Source of the DNA: Synechococcus sp. MW101C3
Lineage (GTDB): Bacteria; Cyanobacteriota; Cyanobacteriia; PCC-6307; Cyanobiaceae
Assembly: GCF_002252635.1 (NCBI RefSeq)
Contig: NZ_NQKX01000003.1
Span: 186,001-250,000 of the forward strand
Direction: 5' to 3'
DNA: 64,000 nt
In this document: positions 41,643-50,682 of the stretch, piece by piece
Layout: every line of letters starts with the position of its first letter
How positions within the stretch are numbered: position 1 is the stretch's first letter
The notes under the pieces: model-generated
What the model saw: the letters and a program-made list of their open reading frames with translations, nothing else
Told to the model about the DNA's origin: nothing
The model's database searches: none
Translations under genes and position numbers: made by a program

Positions 41643-41745
41643 TTCGAACGCTGGCAATCACCTGCCCGCGAGAGATATTGCCTCAAGCATCCCCACATGC
41701 TAAATGGACAGGTTGGTTCGGGTCAGGTGAATTGCCTTGTTAGGC
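41643..41745 (-). mobile_element. attC-like site D
   Basis: Plus-strand left arm GAACGCTGGCAATCACCTG; reverse complement of the right arm GCCTAACAAGGCAATTCACC-TGACCCG. They pair over about 18 bp with an extrahelical T (CAAT-CACC against CAATTCACC) and an A. R'' GCCTAAC fits RYYYAAC; R' is GTTCGAA. Length 103 bp. It begins 94 bp after the stop of the glycine-rich membrane protein gene and ends 74 bp before the toxin start. Confidence 0.85.
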
Positions 41746-41839
41746 GAATCGGCAGCATGACGACTACAAGTGTTGCTCAGGGAGCATCTTTCGTAGGTGC
41801 TTAGACAGATGACAAGAGCGTTTCCCGTTGTCATCCCAC

Positions 41840-42205
41840 TCAACAAGATAGTAAACCCCAGACTGCCCCCCACCAGCGCTCTTTCTTCTCTACAATCTTT
41901 CCAATTTCGCTGGCTTCTGGGTAATGAAAGAAGCTTTCGACTGCTTTTCCTACGCCGGCCCCTGCCGCTGCCTGAACGCCTACTCCTACTCCAATTCCGG
42001 TACCAGCTGACACAATCCCAATCCCAGCAGCGATTCCGCCTGGCAGGGCTGCCGGAAGCGCAACAGCAACTGCGGCTGCGCCACCTCCAACGGCAACTGT
42101 TTGTTGATGATTCCTATGAGCCTTGGCCCCTTCCTTCGTAAGCATGACTCGATCGCCTACAACAAGCTGTTCCGAGAAGCGCATAGGTCGAACTATATTT
42201 GTCAT
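41840..42205 (-). CDS. Cassette gene: glycine-rich membrane protein
   Basis: A 121-residue protein. A soluble N-terminal segment (SEQLVVGDRVMLTKEGAKAH) is followed by a Gly/Ala-rich hydrophobic stretch (residues ~40-90; PGGIAAGIGIVSAGTGIGVG) that could form glycine-zipper helices, and an aromatic basic tail (KKERWWGAVWGLLSC). Glycine zippers occur in pore-forming toxins and envelope proteins. No family is recognised. It is followed by site D and so lies in cassette position. No attC is seen in the 298 bp separating it from the LRAT-like gene, which hold no gene. Confidence 0.55.
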   Translation of the reverse strand: MTNIVRPMRFSEQLVVGDRVMLTKEGAKAHRNHQQTVAVGGGAAAVAVALPAALPGGIAAGIGIVSAGTGIGVGVGVQAAAGAGVGKAVESFFHYPEASEIGKIVEKKERWWGAVWGLLSC

Positions 42206-42503
42206 CCTAATCTAGATGACAAAGGCGTAGGGCGGCAAGTTCATAGGGAAAGGGATGCTCGAGCCGGGCGAGACATCAAGACCAGGGTTGCCCAGGCAAG
42301 GCAATCAATATCGGCCAATACATGAACGAGAAACGGGATATGCTAAGACTTCTTTCAAGCGGGCATGGCTAAGCACTAAGCCTATTGCGTGCATCGTCAA
42401 TACCACAAGCACGTAATAATCCGCTTTATGGTAGAGAGATGATGAGTTAGTAGCGATGGAGCTCACGGGTTCTTGCGGGCATAAGCATGCACAGCATGAA
42501 CCC

Positions 42504-42953
42504 TCATAGCAACTCAGGCGCATTTAGGCGAAGATAATCCTCCAAGACTCTTTTGGCAATCTTGTGATCGCCATTTGGATCTAACCCTGCCATCCACCAG
42601 GCCAACTTGCTCTGGTAGCATCTCGGTCGATTGGTTGCAACAAGGCGAGCGAGATGCTCACAGTTCCAACCAAGAAGCGAGTACTTCCAATCTTCGAATA
42701 CAACTATGGCGTGCTTCAATCGGCCAATTGTGATTGTAGGCGAATAATGAATACCATCTACTCCAATCACATTCCGACAGCTGGTCCGCTCAAAAACTCG
42801 CAATCCTTGGCCAGTATCGAAGACGTGTGAATCAGAAATTCCAATGCCATAGTGCCAAAATGGATCTCCATGGTTCTGCCAGTTAAGTAATCTGCCGCAC
42901 CGATTACTTCCAAAATCAACACACGCATCTATGTGCCTCAATTCTGTGCTCAT
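42504..42953 (-). CDS. Cassette gene: LRAT-like (permuted papain fold) protein
   Basis: A 149-residue protein from the ATG at 42953 (GTG at 42980 is possible). The LRAT/NlpC-like motifs are an N-terminal His (FWHYGIGISDSHVFDTGQG, His34) and the catalytic Cys in LLGWNCEHLARLV (Cys98 within NCEH). LRAT-domain enzymes are thiol acyltransferases or phospholipases; bacterial ones are little studied. A perfect core GTTAGGC lies 71 bp upstream, so it is probably a cassette gene. The region is AT-richer than the flanks. Confidence 0.7.
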   Translation of the reverse strand: MSTELRHIDACVDFGSNRCGRLLNWQNHGDPFWHYGIGISDSHVFDTGQGLRVFERTSCRNVIGVDGIHYSPTITIGRLKHAIVVFEDWKYSLLGWNCEHLARLVATNRPRCYQSKLAWWMAGLDPNGDHKIAKRVLEDYLRLNAPELL

Positions 42954-43023
42954 TGAATAAAGCTGATGATTTGTCCACACAATAGCGGCTCATCCTGGCT
43001 CTATGCATCCCACCTTGGGTTTC

Positions 43024-43030
43024 GCCTAAC
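43024..43030 (-). mobile_element. Isolated integron core site GTTAGGC
   Basis: The minus strand carries GTTAGGC (fits GTTRRRY) upstream of the LRAT-like gene, but I cannot see matching attC arms in the next 110 bp. It may be the R' half of a truncated attC or an insertion target. The interval 42981-43327 contains no gene I can support; one 99-residue frame at 43001-43300 has no motifs. Confidence 0.45.
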
Positions 43031-43327
43031 TTGTTCTTCGAAAGTTCTGCAAACCACATTCTGCCATCGTGACTTTTCTGTCAAACACGCCCGGCATCTC
43101 ACCCAATCCTGAGAAACCCTAGCTGCTGCAGCGAGGCTGCAGCCCGAGCGGGTGCTCATCCCACTGTTTGCAGATCCGCAAACCACTGTCCGGCCTGAAA
43201 TGCTCTCAGCCACGGAGAGAGACTCAACGAAGAGGCGTTTGCCCATCCCCACACCCACAAGAGCCGCAATAAATCTCAGGCCGCATAAAGAGGTAAACAA
43301 CTAAGCGCTCTTTGCCACTGATCCCCA

Positions 43328-45067
43328 TCACCCAACACACGCCCCCACCTCCCCCCGAAACGCCGCAATCGCCTCAGGCAAGGTGGGGTAGAAGTGCTCA
43401 GGGCCAACCCGGTCCACGAAACCGGTTCTGCTGAGCTGTTGGTAGAGGTCCTGCTTGGTGCGGGCCATGGCGAAGACGACGCCGTTGGCCGTGAGTTCGC
43501 GCTGGAAGTCCTGGAGCACATCGGCGGCGGTGATGTCGATCTCCACGATCGCCTCGGCGTTGAGTACGAACCAGCGCACCGGCGTGGCCTCGGCCGCCAC
43601 AGCGGCCAGGGCGCGGCGGCGGAAGTCTTCCGCATTGGCGAAGCAGAGGGGGGCGTCGTAGCGGTACAGCACCAGGCCGGGGATGGTGCTGGCGCCCTCC
43701 CAGTCGTCCACGTCGTGCAGGCCGCCCAGCTGGGGCACCTGGCCCAGCACCGCGTCGTGAGGGCGCACCAACCGGGCGAACAGATCGATCACCGACAGCG
43801 CCACCGCCAGACCCACGCCCATCAGGATGTCGGTGAACAGCACACCCACGCAGGTGATCAGCGCCAGCTGGAATTCGCTGCGCTTGAAATGGCGCATCCG
43901 CTTGAGCTCGCCGATGTCGATCAGGCGCAGGGCGGCATAGATCACGATCGACCCCAACGCTGCCTGCGGGAACAATGCCAGCAGCGGCCGCAGGAACAGC
44001 AGCACCACCAGCACCACAACGAACGCCACCAGTGAGAACAGCTGCGAACGGCTGCCCAGCGATTCGCTGATCGCCGTGCGGCTGCCGCTGCTGCTCACCG
44101 GAAAGCCCTGCATCAACCCATTGCCCAGATTCACGGCCCCCAGCGCCAGCAGCTCCTGGTTCGCATCGATGCGGTAGCTGCCCCGGGCGGCGAAGGCGCG
44201 GGCGGTGAGCACGTTGTCGGAGTAGCCCACCAGGGCGATGCCCACGGCCGCCGTGAGCAGATACCGGATCTTGTCGAGCGCCAGGCCACCGGGCGGCGCC
44301 AGGTGGCTCAGCTCCGTGAAGGGCAACGCAAAGCTGGGCAGGCCGGCCGGGATCGCGCCGATCACGGCCACTCCCGCCTGATCCAGGTGGAACAGCGACA
44401 CCGCCGCCACCGCCAGCAGCACCGCCAGCAAGGGCCCGGGCGCCGAGGGGAACCGCCGCTGGATCAGCAGCAGGAAAACCAGCACCCCAATCGCCAGCAG
44501 CAACGTGGGCGGATGGATCTCGCTGCTGCGTCCAGCCAGCTCGAGCAGCTCACCCGCCAGCGACTTGGCCTTGAGCTCCAGGCCGCTGATCTTGCCGATC
44601 TGGCCGCTGATCATGATCACCGCCACCCCAGCCATGTAGCCCACCAGGATTGGCTTCGAGAGCAGATCAGCCAGAAAGCCCAGCCGCGCCCAGCCCCCCA
44701 GCACGCACACCACGCCCACCAACAGGGCCAGCAGGCTGGCGAAGCTGGCATAAGCCAGCGGATCGCCGGCGGCGATCGGGGCGATGGCGGCTGCCGTCAT
44801 CACCGCCGTGGTGGATTCGGGCCCCACCGACAGCTGCGGCGAGGAGCCGATCAGCGCATACAGCAGCATCGGCGGAAGAATCGCCCAGAGCCCGGCGATC
44901 GGCGCCACGCCGGCCAGCTCCCCGTAGGCCATGCACTGCGGCACCAGGTAGGCGGCCACGGTCACACCCGCCAGCACGTCCCCCCGCAGCCACGACGGTT
45001 GGTAGGCACGTAGACGCTTCAGGCCAGGCAACAGCGAGACGGACATTCCCTTGGCCTGCTCCACCAT
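43328..45067 (-). CDS. SulP-family anion transporter with STAS domain
   Basis: About 579 residues from the ATG at 45067, which has GGAGGAAGG just upstream; ATG at 45046 and TTG at 45082 are alternatives. The membrane domain has the SulP signature VPQCMAYGELAGVAPIAGLW and PQLSVGPESTTAVMTAAAIA, with about 12-14 helices. A STAS domain ends the protein (LVLYRYDAPLCFANAEDFRR, WFVLNAEAIVEIDITAADVL). SulP proteins carry sulfate, bicarbonate or other anions; the sequence does not decide which. In cyanobacteria one branch (BicA) takes up bicarbonate. It is divergent from a TSUP permease gene. Confidence 0.93.
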   Translation of the reverse strand: MVEQAKGMSVSLLPGLKRLRAYQPSWLRGDVLAGVTVAAYLVPQCMAYGELAGVAPIAGLWAILPPMLLYALIGSSPQLSVGPESTTAVMTAAAIAPIAAGDPLAYASFASLLALLVGVVCVLGGWARLGFLADLLSKPILVGYMAGVAVIMISGQIGKISGLELKAKSLAGELLELAGRSSEIHPPTLLLAIGVLVFLLLIQRRFPSAPGPLLAVLLAVAAVSLFHLDQAGVAVIGAIPAGLPSFALPFTELSHLAPPGGLALDKIRYLLTAAVGIALVGYSDNVLTARAFAARGSYRIDANQELLALGAVNLGNGLMQGFPVSSSGSRTAISESLGSRSQLFSLVAFVVVLVVLLFLRPLLALFPQAALGSIVIYAALRLIDIGELKRMRHFKRSEFQLALITCVGVLFTDILMGVGLAVALSVIDLFARLVRPHDAVLGQVPQLGGLHDVDDWEGASTIPGLVLYRYDAPLCFANAEDFRRRALAAVAAEATPVRWFVLNAEAIVEIDITAADVLQDFQRELTANGVVFAMARTKQDLYQQLSRTGFVDRVGPEHFYPTLPEAIAAFRGEVGACVG

Positions 45068-45081
45068 CGCCTTCCTCCACA

Positions 45082-45849
45082 ATGGCCTTCAACGCCGGAA
45101 CGGGCGCCATGGAACCCGGCGCTGTTGGGCTCACCGCGCTCGTGGGGGTGATTGCCTTTCTCTATTCCGCCGTCGGCCAAGCAGGAGCCAGCGGCTATGT
45201 GGCGGCGCTGGTGGTGGCGGGGCTGCCGGCGCAGGATCTCAAGGCCACGGCGCTGCTGCTCAACGTGGCCGTCGCCACGATCGGCACGCTGCAATTTGCC
45301 CAGGCCGGGCATCTGCGTTGGCGGCGCGTGTGGCCGTTTGCGGCCGGATCGCTGCCGCTGGCGGCCTTCGGCGGCTTTCTGCAACTGAGCGCCAGGCCCT
45401 TCGAACTTCTGGTGGGAGCGATCCTGCTGGCCTCTTCGCTGCGGTTGATCTTCAAGGCGAGCGGCAGCAGCCCAGGCCGTATCCCCACACCACCCTCTTT
45501 CGGCAGCGCGCTCGGCAGTGGTGCCGTGATCGGCCTGGTTGGTGGCCTGAGTGGCACCGGCGGTGGTGTGATCCTTTCACCGCTGATGCTGATCAAGGGC
45601 TGGGCCTCGGCACCGGAGGTGGCCGCCACCTCCATCACCTTCATCCTCTGCAACTCACTGGCCGCCCTCGGCGGTGTGCTGGTGAGCCAGCGGCACTTGC
45701 CCGCGGGGATCACGCGCCTGCTGCTCACCGTGGCGGTCGCCGGCTGGCTGGGTTCCCGGCTCGGCAGCCGCCTGCTTTCGCTGCGCGTGCTGGAGCGCTG
45801 GATGGCCGCCTTGATCGCGTTGGTGGGGTTGAAGTTGCTGGTGGGGTGA
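45082..45849 (+). CDS. TSUP-family permease (copy 1)
   Basis: A 255-residue membrane protein from the ATG at 45082 (ATG at 45109 possible), with 7-8 helices. The two TSUP/TauE repeats are visible as VGQAGASGYVAALVVAGLPA and LVGGLSGTGGGVILSPLMLI. The family exports or imports sulfite, sulfonates or other organic anions. It starts 14 bp from the start of the divergent SulP gene, so they share a short promoter region; together they suggest a sulfur-anion locus. A second TSUP gene is at 47187-47966. Confidence 0.93.
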   Translation: MAFNAGTGAMEPGAVGLTALVGVIAFLYSAVGQAGASGYVAALVVAGLPAQDLKATALLLNVAVATIGTLQFAQAGHLRWRRVWPFAAGSLPLAAFGGFLQLSARPFELLVGAILLASSLRLIFKASGSSPGRIPTPPSFGSALGSGAVIGLVGGLSGTGGGVILSPLMLIKGWASAPEVAATSITFILCNSLAALGGVLVSQRHLPAGITRLLLTVAVAGWLGSRLGSRLLSLRVLERWMAALIALVGLKLLVG

Positions 45850-45982
45850 GCGAAAGGAGCCAGGTGGGGTGATCTGCTGCATCGGCGGCTGAACCAGCCG
45901 CAGCAACGCCGCGGATCAGCCCCAGGCTTTGCCACAGCCGCTACCGATTCATACGTTGAAGGTGTACCGAAGATTGCCTGCC

Positions 45983-46453
45983 ATGCGCCGTGATACCCAG
46001 CTCTGGCTTGCAGGAAGCATCGTGGTGGCGATCGCGGTGGCCTCCGTCGTGGTGATCAACCAACGCGCCCAGATCTCCGACCAACGCGAGAGCCTTGACC
46101 AGCAGAGTCAGCTGGCTGCTGAGCTGAAGGAACGCAGCGACGAGGCCGCCCGCCTGCGTCAGCAGGAAACGAACTTTGCCTTGCAACTCAAGGCGCTGGA
46201 TGCGGAGCAGGCCAGGAACGCCGCCTCGGCGGCAGCCGATCAGGCCAGCCAGGCCGCGTCGGAGCAACGGGCACAGGAACGCCAGCGGCTGGAGGCCCAG
46301 ATCCAGGACCTCAAAGTGCAACGGGAGCGGCTGGCGCGCCAGACCACCTGCACCCAGATCCAGACGGGCCTGCGCTCAGCCGAACGGAACGGGGATGAAA
46401 GCCAGACCAAGACCCTGCAGGAGCGCTGGAACGCCACCTGCACCAGTGGCTGA
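45983..46453 (+). CDS. Membrane-anchored coiled-coil protein
   Basis: A 156-residue protein from the ATG at 45983. One N-terminal membrane helix (LWLAGSIVVAIAVASVVVIN) is followed by a long Glu/Gln/Ala-rich coiled coil (residues ~30-125; QLAAELKERSDEAARLRQQE) and a short Cys-containing tail (TTCTQIQTGLRSAERNG). The function is unknown; probably periplasmic coiled coil or scaffold. A HIP1 octamer lies at 46028-46035 within the membrane helix codons. Confidence 0.65.
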   Translation: MRRDTQLWLAGSIVVAIAVASVVVINQRAQISDQRESLDQQSQLAAELKERSDEAARLRQQETNFALQLKALDAEQARNAASAAADQASQAASEQRAQERQRLEAQIQDLKVQRERLARQTTCTQIQTGLRSAERNGDESQTKTLQERWNATCTSG

Positions 46454-46495
46454 ACTCGTCGGACCTAAGTTCCCTTCACCGCCTCCACGACGGCC

Positions 46496-47179
46496 ATGAC
46501 CCGCTTCCAGCAGTCCCTGCAGGCCCTGGGGCAGGCCCGTCAGCTGATCGCGGTGGGGCGCAGTCAGGGGGATCTCGCCAGGATCGCCGACCTGGTGGAC
46601 AGCTTCCTGGACACGCCCCAGATGGACGCCTGCATCGCCCGCTTCCGGGCCCTGCCGGGTGGGGCAGAGCTGATGGACAGCCGCTATCCCCCCCTCCAAC
46701 CCGACCTGGATCGGCTCTCGGCCCTACCGCCGGGGAGCCTCGGCCACGCCTACGCCGCCCTGATCCAGCGCCTCAATTACGACCCCTCCTTCTTCCGCCC
46801 ACGCCCGATCGACACCGAAGGCCGCTGGCTCACCCAGCGGATCGCCACCACCCACGACCTGCACCATGTGGTGAGTGGCTTCGGCACCTCACCGGCGGGC
46901 GAGAACGGGGTGCTGGCGATCACCGCCACCCAGATCGGCTTCCCCGCCTACGTGAGCCTCACCCATGCTGCCCAGATCGCCGGCTTCCGCTTCGGGCTCG
47001 ACGACTACGCCAACCTGAGCCGAGCCATCAGCCACGGCGTCACCATCGGCTTCACCGCCTCTGCCTTCGCCACCGCCCGCTGGGAGGAGGGCTGGGAGCT
47101 GCCGGTGGCGGCCTGGCGGGAGCGGCTGGGGGTCACCCTGCCAGCGGACGGTGAGCCCTACGGGCTGACCCCGCCCTGA
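46496..47179 (+). CDS. Coq4-like protein
   Basis: A 227-residue helical protein with the Coq4 metal-binding pattern [20 protein letters not shown] (H-D-x-x-H followed by a distant Glu). Coq4 takes part in ubiquinone synthesis; cyanobacteria make plastoquinone, and bacterial Coq4-like proteins have unsettled roles, sometimes in isoprenoid or carotenoid pathways. It is followed 7 bp later by a TSUP gene, so an operon is likely. Confidence 0.85.
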   Translation: MTRFQQSLQALGQARQLIAVGRSQGDLARIADLVDSFLDTPQMDACIARFRALPGGAELMDSRYPPLQPDLDRLSALPPGSLGHAYAALIQRLNYDPSFFRPRPIDTEGRWLTQRIATTHDLHHVVSGFGTSPAGENGVLAITATQIGFPAYVSLTHAAQIAGFRFGLDDYANLSRAISHGVTIGFTASAFATARWEEGWELPVAAWRERLGVTLPADGEPYGLTPP

Positions 47180-47186
47180 CGCTGGG

Positions 47187-47966
47187 ATGGTGAACGCACC
47201 TCTGCCCTTCGAGATTCAGGCCTTCTGGGCGGGCCTGGCAGCCGTCGCCGCCGGGGCGATCAATGCCCTGGCCGGCGGCGGCTCACTGCTGAGCTTTCCC
47301 GCCCTCACCGCCATCGGCCTGCCGGCGGTGATGGCCAACGTGACCAACACCGTGGCCCTGGTGCCGGGCTACCTGGGGGCGACCAGGGCCCAGCGCCGCG
47401 AACTCAAGGGCCAGCGCCAGCGCCTGCTCTTGCTGCTGCCGGCCGCCGCCCTCGGTGGCCTGCTGGGCGGCTGGCTGCTGCTGAAAACCGGCGAGCGCTT
47501 GTTCACCCAGCTGGTGCCGTTCCTGATCCTGTTCGCCTCGGCGTTGCTGGCGGTGCAGGAGCCCGTGCGCCGCTGGCTGCAGCGCCGCTCCGAGCGACAC
47601 GGCCGCAAGCCCTCGGAGCGATGGGCGGTGGGGCCGGTGTTCCTGGCGGCCGTCTACGGCGGCTTCTTCGGCGGCGGGCTGAGCGTGATCGTGCTGGCGG
47701 TGCTGGCCCTCAGCCTCGATGACACCCTCACCCGCCTCAACGGCCTCAAGCAGGCCGTGTCGTTCGCCGCCAACCTCACCGCCGCCGCCTTCTTCCTGTT
47801 CTCCGGTCAGGTGGCCTGGGGCCTGGCGGCGGTGATGGCGGTGGGTGCCATCGTCGGCGGTGCCCTGGGCGGCAAGGTGGCGGGCCGCGTCCCGCCGGCC
47901 ACCCTGCGGGCCATCGTCGTGGTGGTCGGAGTGGCGGTGGCGGTGGTGTATTTCGTCAGAACGTGA
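47187..47966 (+). CDS. TSUP-family permease (copy 2)
   Basis: A 259-residue membrane protein with 7-8 helices. The repeats are [20 protein letters not shown] and [20 protein letters not shown], typical of TSUP/TauE/SafE proteins. It is closer to the classical YfcA branch than the copy at 45082-45849. It shares an operon with the Coq4-like gene. The following MscS gene starts 29 bp after its stop. Confidence 0.93.
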   Translation: MVNAPLPFEIQAFWAGLAAVAAGAINALAGGGSLLSFPALTAIGLPAVMANVTNTVALVPGYLGATRAQRRELKGQRQRLLLLLPAAALGGLLGGWLLLKTGERLFTQLVPFLILFASALLAVQEPVRRWLQRRSERHGRKPSERWAVGPVFLAAVYGGFFGGGLSVIVLAVLALSLDDTLTRLNGLKQAVSFAANLTAAAFFLFSGQVAWGLAAVMAVGAIVGGALGGKVAGRVPPATLRAIVVVVGVAVAVVYFVRT

Positions 47967-47994
47967 GGGTGGCGGCGAGCTGCCGTGCGCCCTG

Positions 47995-49737
47995 ATGCCC
48001 AGACTGGCCGTTCCTGGGCCAGTCAGCGTGGGGCACTCCACAACTAGCCGCACCGCTGCCTTCTCTGCTGCCTTCGCTGCTGCCCTTGGCAAAGCCCTGG
48101 CCATGCTGGTGCTGCTGCTGGCCCTGGCCCAGCCGGGCCTGGCGGTGGACACGCCCAGCCCCGCCGCGCCGGCGGACAGCCAGCCGGTGGCGGGCAGCTT
48201 TCGTCTCTCCCAGGTGCGCATCCTCGGCGTGCCGGTGATCAACGTGGCGTCGTTGCGGGTGGCAGGCCCTGATCAGGCCGGCCCCGACGCCGCCGAGCGG
48301 GCGAAGGTGGTCGAAGGCAACCTCGACCTGCTCTATCGGCCTGCCCAGCCCTGCACGCCGGGGGAGCGGATCGGCGAGCTGCTGCTGGAGCGCGGCGGTG
48401 TGAACGCCCTCGAAGCCGTGTGCGACCCGGATCACCTGGGGCTGCAGGGCGCCCCGCAGGCCTTGCGCGTGGTGGTGCAACGGCAGGCCGGGGGGCTGAA
48501 CCAGCTGGCCGCCGTGGTGCCAGGCCGCGCCACGCCGTTCCCGCTGCTCACCGTCACCGCTGCCGACGCCCAGCTCAACGGCACCAGCGAGGCGGTGCTG
48601 GCGGAGCGCTGGCGCAGCCGGCTGGAGCGGCGGCTGCGCCGTGCCCGCCAGATCTACGGGAAGCAGCAGATCTCCGAGCGGATGAGCATGGCGGCGTGGG
48701 TGGTCGCCGGCCTCACGGTGGTGCTGGTGCTGGCCGTGTGGCTGTGGCGGCGCCTGCAACGCCAGTTGCCGCGGCTGCAGCGCCATCGCGTCGAGCACGC
48801 CAGCCGGCTCGCCGCTGCCCGCTTCCATCTGGCCCAGAGCCTCAGCCGGCTGCTGCTGGCGGCGGTGCTGGTGCTGGGCGTAGCGATCGGCGCCGTGCTG
48901 CTGCTGGCCTCCCCCGGCCAGGTGGCGCCAGCGATCGATGTGCTGTTTCAGCCGCTGGTGGTGCTGTTCAAAGCCCTGGCGATGCTGCTGGCGGCTGCCC
49001 TGCTGCGGGCGCTGGTGGGGTTGCTGCTGAGCCAGTGGGCCAGCAACGTGTTCGTGCCGGCGGCCTTCCAGGCGCGCCGTGAGCAGCGCTACCGCAGCCT
49101 GTTGCGCGTGCTCAGGCGCCTGGTGGATCTGGCCTGCGTGCTGGTGTTCAGCGCCTGGACGGTGATGGGCATTCCCGTGCTGCGCGATCTCTCCAGCAAT
49201 GCCCTGCTGGCCAGTGGCGCCGTGCTCGGTGCCCTCGCCCTGGTGTTCCAGGGCTTGCTGCGCGATTTCGTGGCTGGTCTGGTGCTGCTCTTCGACGACC
49301 GCTACGCCATCGGCGACACCGTGGAGATCGGCGGGCGCCTGGGCGAGGTGATCGATGTGGGGGTGCTGAGCACCGAGCTGCGCTGCCGCGACCAGCGGGT
49401 GGTGGTGGTGCCGAACAGCGGCTGTGAGCAGAGCGTGAACCACACCAAGCTGCGCTCAGGCGCCGAGCTGTCGCTGCTGCTGCCCCATGGCACCGATCTG
49501 GCCGTGGCCCTGCCCGCCATCAGCGCCGAGCTGGCCGCCTTCGCGGCCGATCCCGCCTGGAGCGCCACGCTGCTGAAGCCCCCCCAGCTGCTGGGCGTCG
49601 ATGCCATGACCGCCGATGGCCTGCAGGTCACCGCCCTGCTGATCACCGAAGCGGGCCGGCAGGGGGAGGCCCGCCGCGCCCTGCTCTCACGCCTGGTGCA
49701 GCGGCTCGAAGGCGGCGCACAAGCAGAGCCAGGCTGA
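47995..49737 (+). CDS. MscS-type mechanosensitive channel, exported N-domain
   Basis: About 580 residues from the ATG at 47995; ATG at 48103 directly before the signal-like MLVLLLALAQPGLAVD is possible. An N-terminal periplasmic domain of about 180 residues is followed by five or so helices, a pore helix (SGAVLGALALVFQGLLRDFV) and the MscS beta domain (DRYAIGDTVEIGGRLGEVID, VVVVPNSGCEQSVNHTK). It resembles the larger MscS-like channels with a periplasmic domain. It releases osmolytes under hypo-osmotic shock. Its 3' end overlaps the convergent membrane gene at 49643-50095. Confidence 0.9.
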   Translation: MPRLAVPGPVSVGHSTTSRTAAFSAAFAAALGKALAMLVLLLALAQPGLAVDTPSPAAPADSQPVAGSFRLSQVRILGVPVINVASLRVAGPDQAGPDAAERAKVVEGNLDLLYRPAQPCTPGERIGELLLERGGVNALEAVCDPDHLGLQGAPQALRVVVQRQAGGLNQLAAVVPGRATPFPLLTVTAADAQLNGTSEAVLAERWRSRLERRLRRARQIYGKQQISERMSMAAWVVAGLTVVLVLAVWLWRRLQRQLPRLQRHRVEHASRLAAARFHLAQSLSRLLLAAVLVLGVAIGAVLLLASPGQVAPAIDVLFQPLVVLFKALAMLLAAALLRALVGLLLSQWASNVFVPAAFQARREQRYRSLLRVLRRLVDLACVLVFSAWTVMGIPVLRDLSSNALLASGAVLGALALVFQGLLRDFVAGLVLLFDDRYAIGDTVEIGGRLGEVIDVGVLSTELRCRDQRVVVVPNSGCEQSVNHTKLRSGAELSLLLPHGTDLAVALPAISAELAAFAADPAWSATLLKPPQLLGVDAMTADGLQVTALLITEAGRQGEARRALLSRLVQRLEGGAQAEPG

Positions 49738-50095
49738 GGGCGAGTGCGGCAACCAGCTGGAGCAGGGGCACGCCGATCGTGACCACAGCCTGCGCCAGTC
49801 CAGGTTCAGGCGTCGAAATGGAGTGGGGCGCGCTCAAGGCCAGCAGAGCGACACCGCCAACGCCAAGCACCACGCTGGCGATCAGCAGCATCCATGCCTC
49901 ACCGTTGCGTCGCCGCACACAGGCCGCCAACACCGCCAACAGCAGATACGGAGCAACCAGCAGGGCCAGAACCGGCAGATCCATGCTCCACACGCCGCCG
50001 CTGCGTGCAGCGTGGAGAACCACGGTGGCAGCACCAGCGCAGGCGCAGACCAGAAGGGTGGCGCGCGGCGGTGGCGTGGTGTTGATGCCGTTCAA
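49643..50095 (-). CDS. Small membrane protein coupled to the LprI-like gene
   Basis: About 150 residues from a TTG at 50095 that overlaps the stop of the LprI-like gene (CCTTGAAC). Four hydrophobic helices are visible: ATLLVCACAGAATVVLHA, LPVLALLVAPYLLLAVLAAC, WMLLIASVVLGVGGVALLAL and VTIGVPLLQLVAALALSLAL. The tail is Arg/Gly/Pro-rich and lies within the 3' end of the convergent MscS gene (95-bp overlap), so its last residues may be unreal. No family is recognised. Confidence 0.55.
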   Translation of the reverse strand: MNGINTTPPPRATLLVCACAGAATVVLHAARSGGVWSMDLPVLALLVAPYLLLAVLAACVRRRNGEAWMLLIASVVLGVGGVALLALSAPHSISTPEPGLAQAVVTIGVPLLQLVAALALSLALLVRRLRAAAPGVRAGRGGPPPAGPLR

Positions 50096-50682
50096 GGTTG
50101 AACGGGCGCTGGCTGCCGCGTCGCGGGCCGAGCCTGCAACTGGCGCAGCCGTTGGCTCTGGCTGGCCTTCACACAGGCCCGCAGCTGCTCCCCTGCGCGC
50201 CAGCACTGGTCCATGGCGACCACCCATTGCTCCTGCTCGCGCAGCAGAGCCGCACGCCCGCTTGCCTGAAGCGCAGGATCCGCAAGCGCAGCACGGAACG
50301 CCTGACGAAGCTGCCGGTCGAGGGCCGTGAGTTCTGCATCCCGGCAGATCAGCACCGTGGCGGCGCTGCCCGCCACCTGGCAGCGAATCGTCTCGCCATC
50401 AAAGGAATCCGGCGGTGGCGGAATCGCCAGCGCAGCAGACGTGCCGAGGACCGCCATCAGCAGCAACAGCCCCCGCGGGAATCGCCACCGTCCCCAGGCC
50501 CAGACAGCCGGTGTCAGCAGTAGCCGGAACAGATGCGGCGACACAGGATTCAGCAGGGGGCGTGGCAACTGTGGCAGGAGAGGCTGCTGGAGAGGCTGCA
50601 GCCGAGGGTGATGCTGTGGATGGGGCAAACAGCACCAGGGGACACCACCAGGGACTTCACACGGAGAATCCCATGGGTGCAT
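50092..50682 (-). CDS. LprI-like (DUF1311) secreted protein
   Basis: The C-terminal ~100 residues are a lysozyme-inhibitor LprI-like domain: LICRDAELTALDRQLRQAFR, LLREQEQWVVAMDQCWRAGE, LRACVKASQSQRLRQLQARP, with the usual paired Cys. A hydrophobic export segment (RGLLLLMAVLGTSAALA) precedes it. The first ~55 residues are Pro/Leu/Gln-rich and probably not translated; ATG at 50457 would give a short leader, and the true start is uncertain. Such proteins protect against lysozyme or have envelope roles. Confidence 0.8.
   Translation of the reverse strand: MHPWDSPCEVPGGVPWCCLPHPQHHPRLQPLQQPLLPQLPRPLLNPVSPHLFRLLLTPAVWAWGRWRFPRGLLLLMAVLGTSAALAIPPPPDSFDGETIRCQVAGSAATVLICRDAELTALDRQLRQAFRAALADPALQASGRAALLREQEQWVVAMDQCWRAGEQLRACVKASQSQRLRQLQARPATRQPAPVQP

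Noticed and set aside
47956-49443. 495-codon minus-strand frame over the MscS gene
   Set aside because: His/Gln-rich antisense shadow; the plus strand encodes a recognisable channel.
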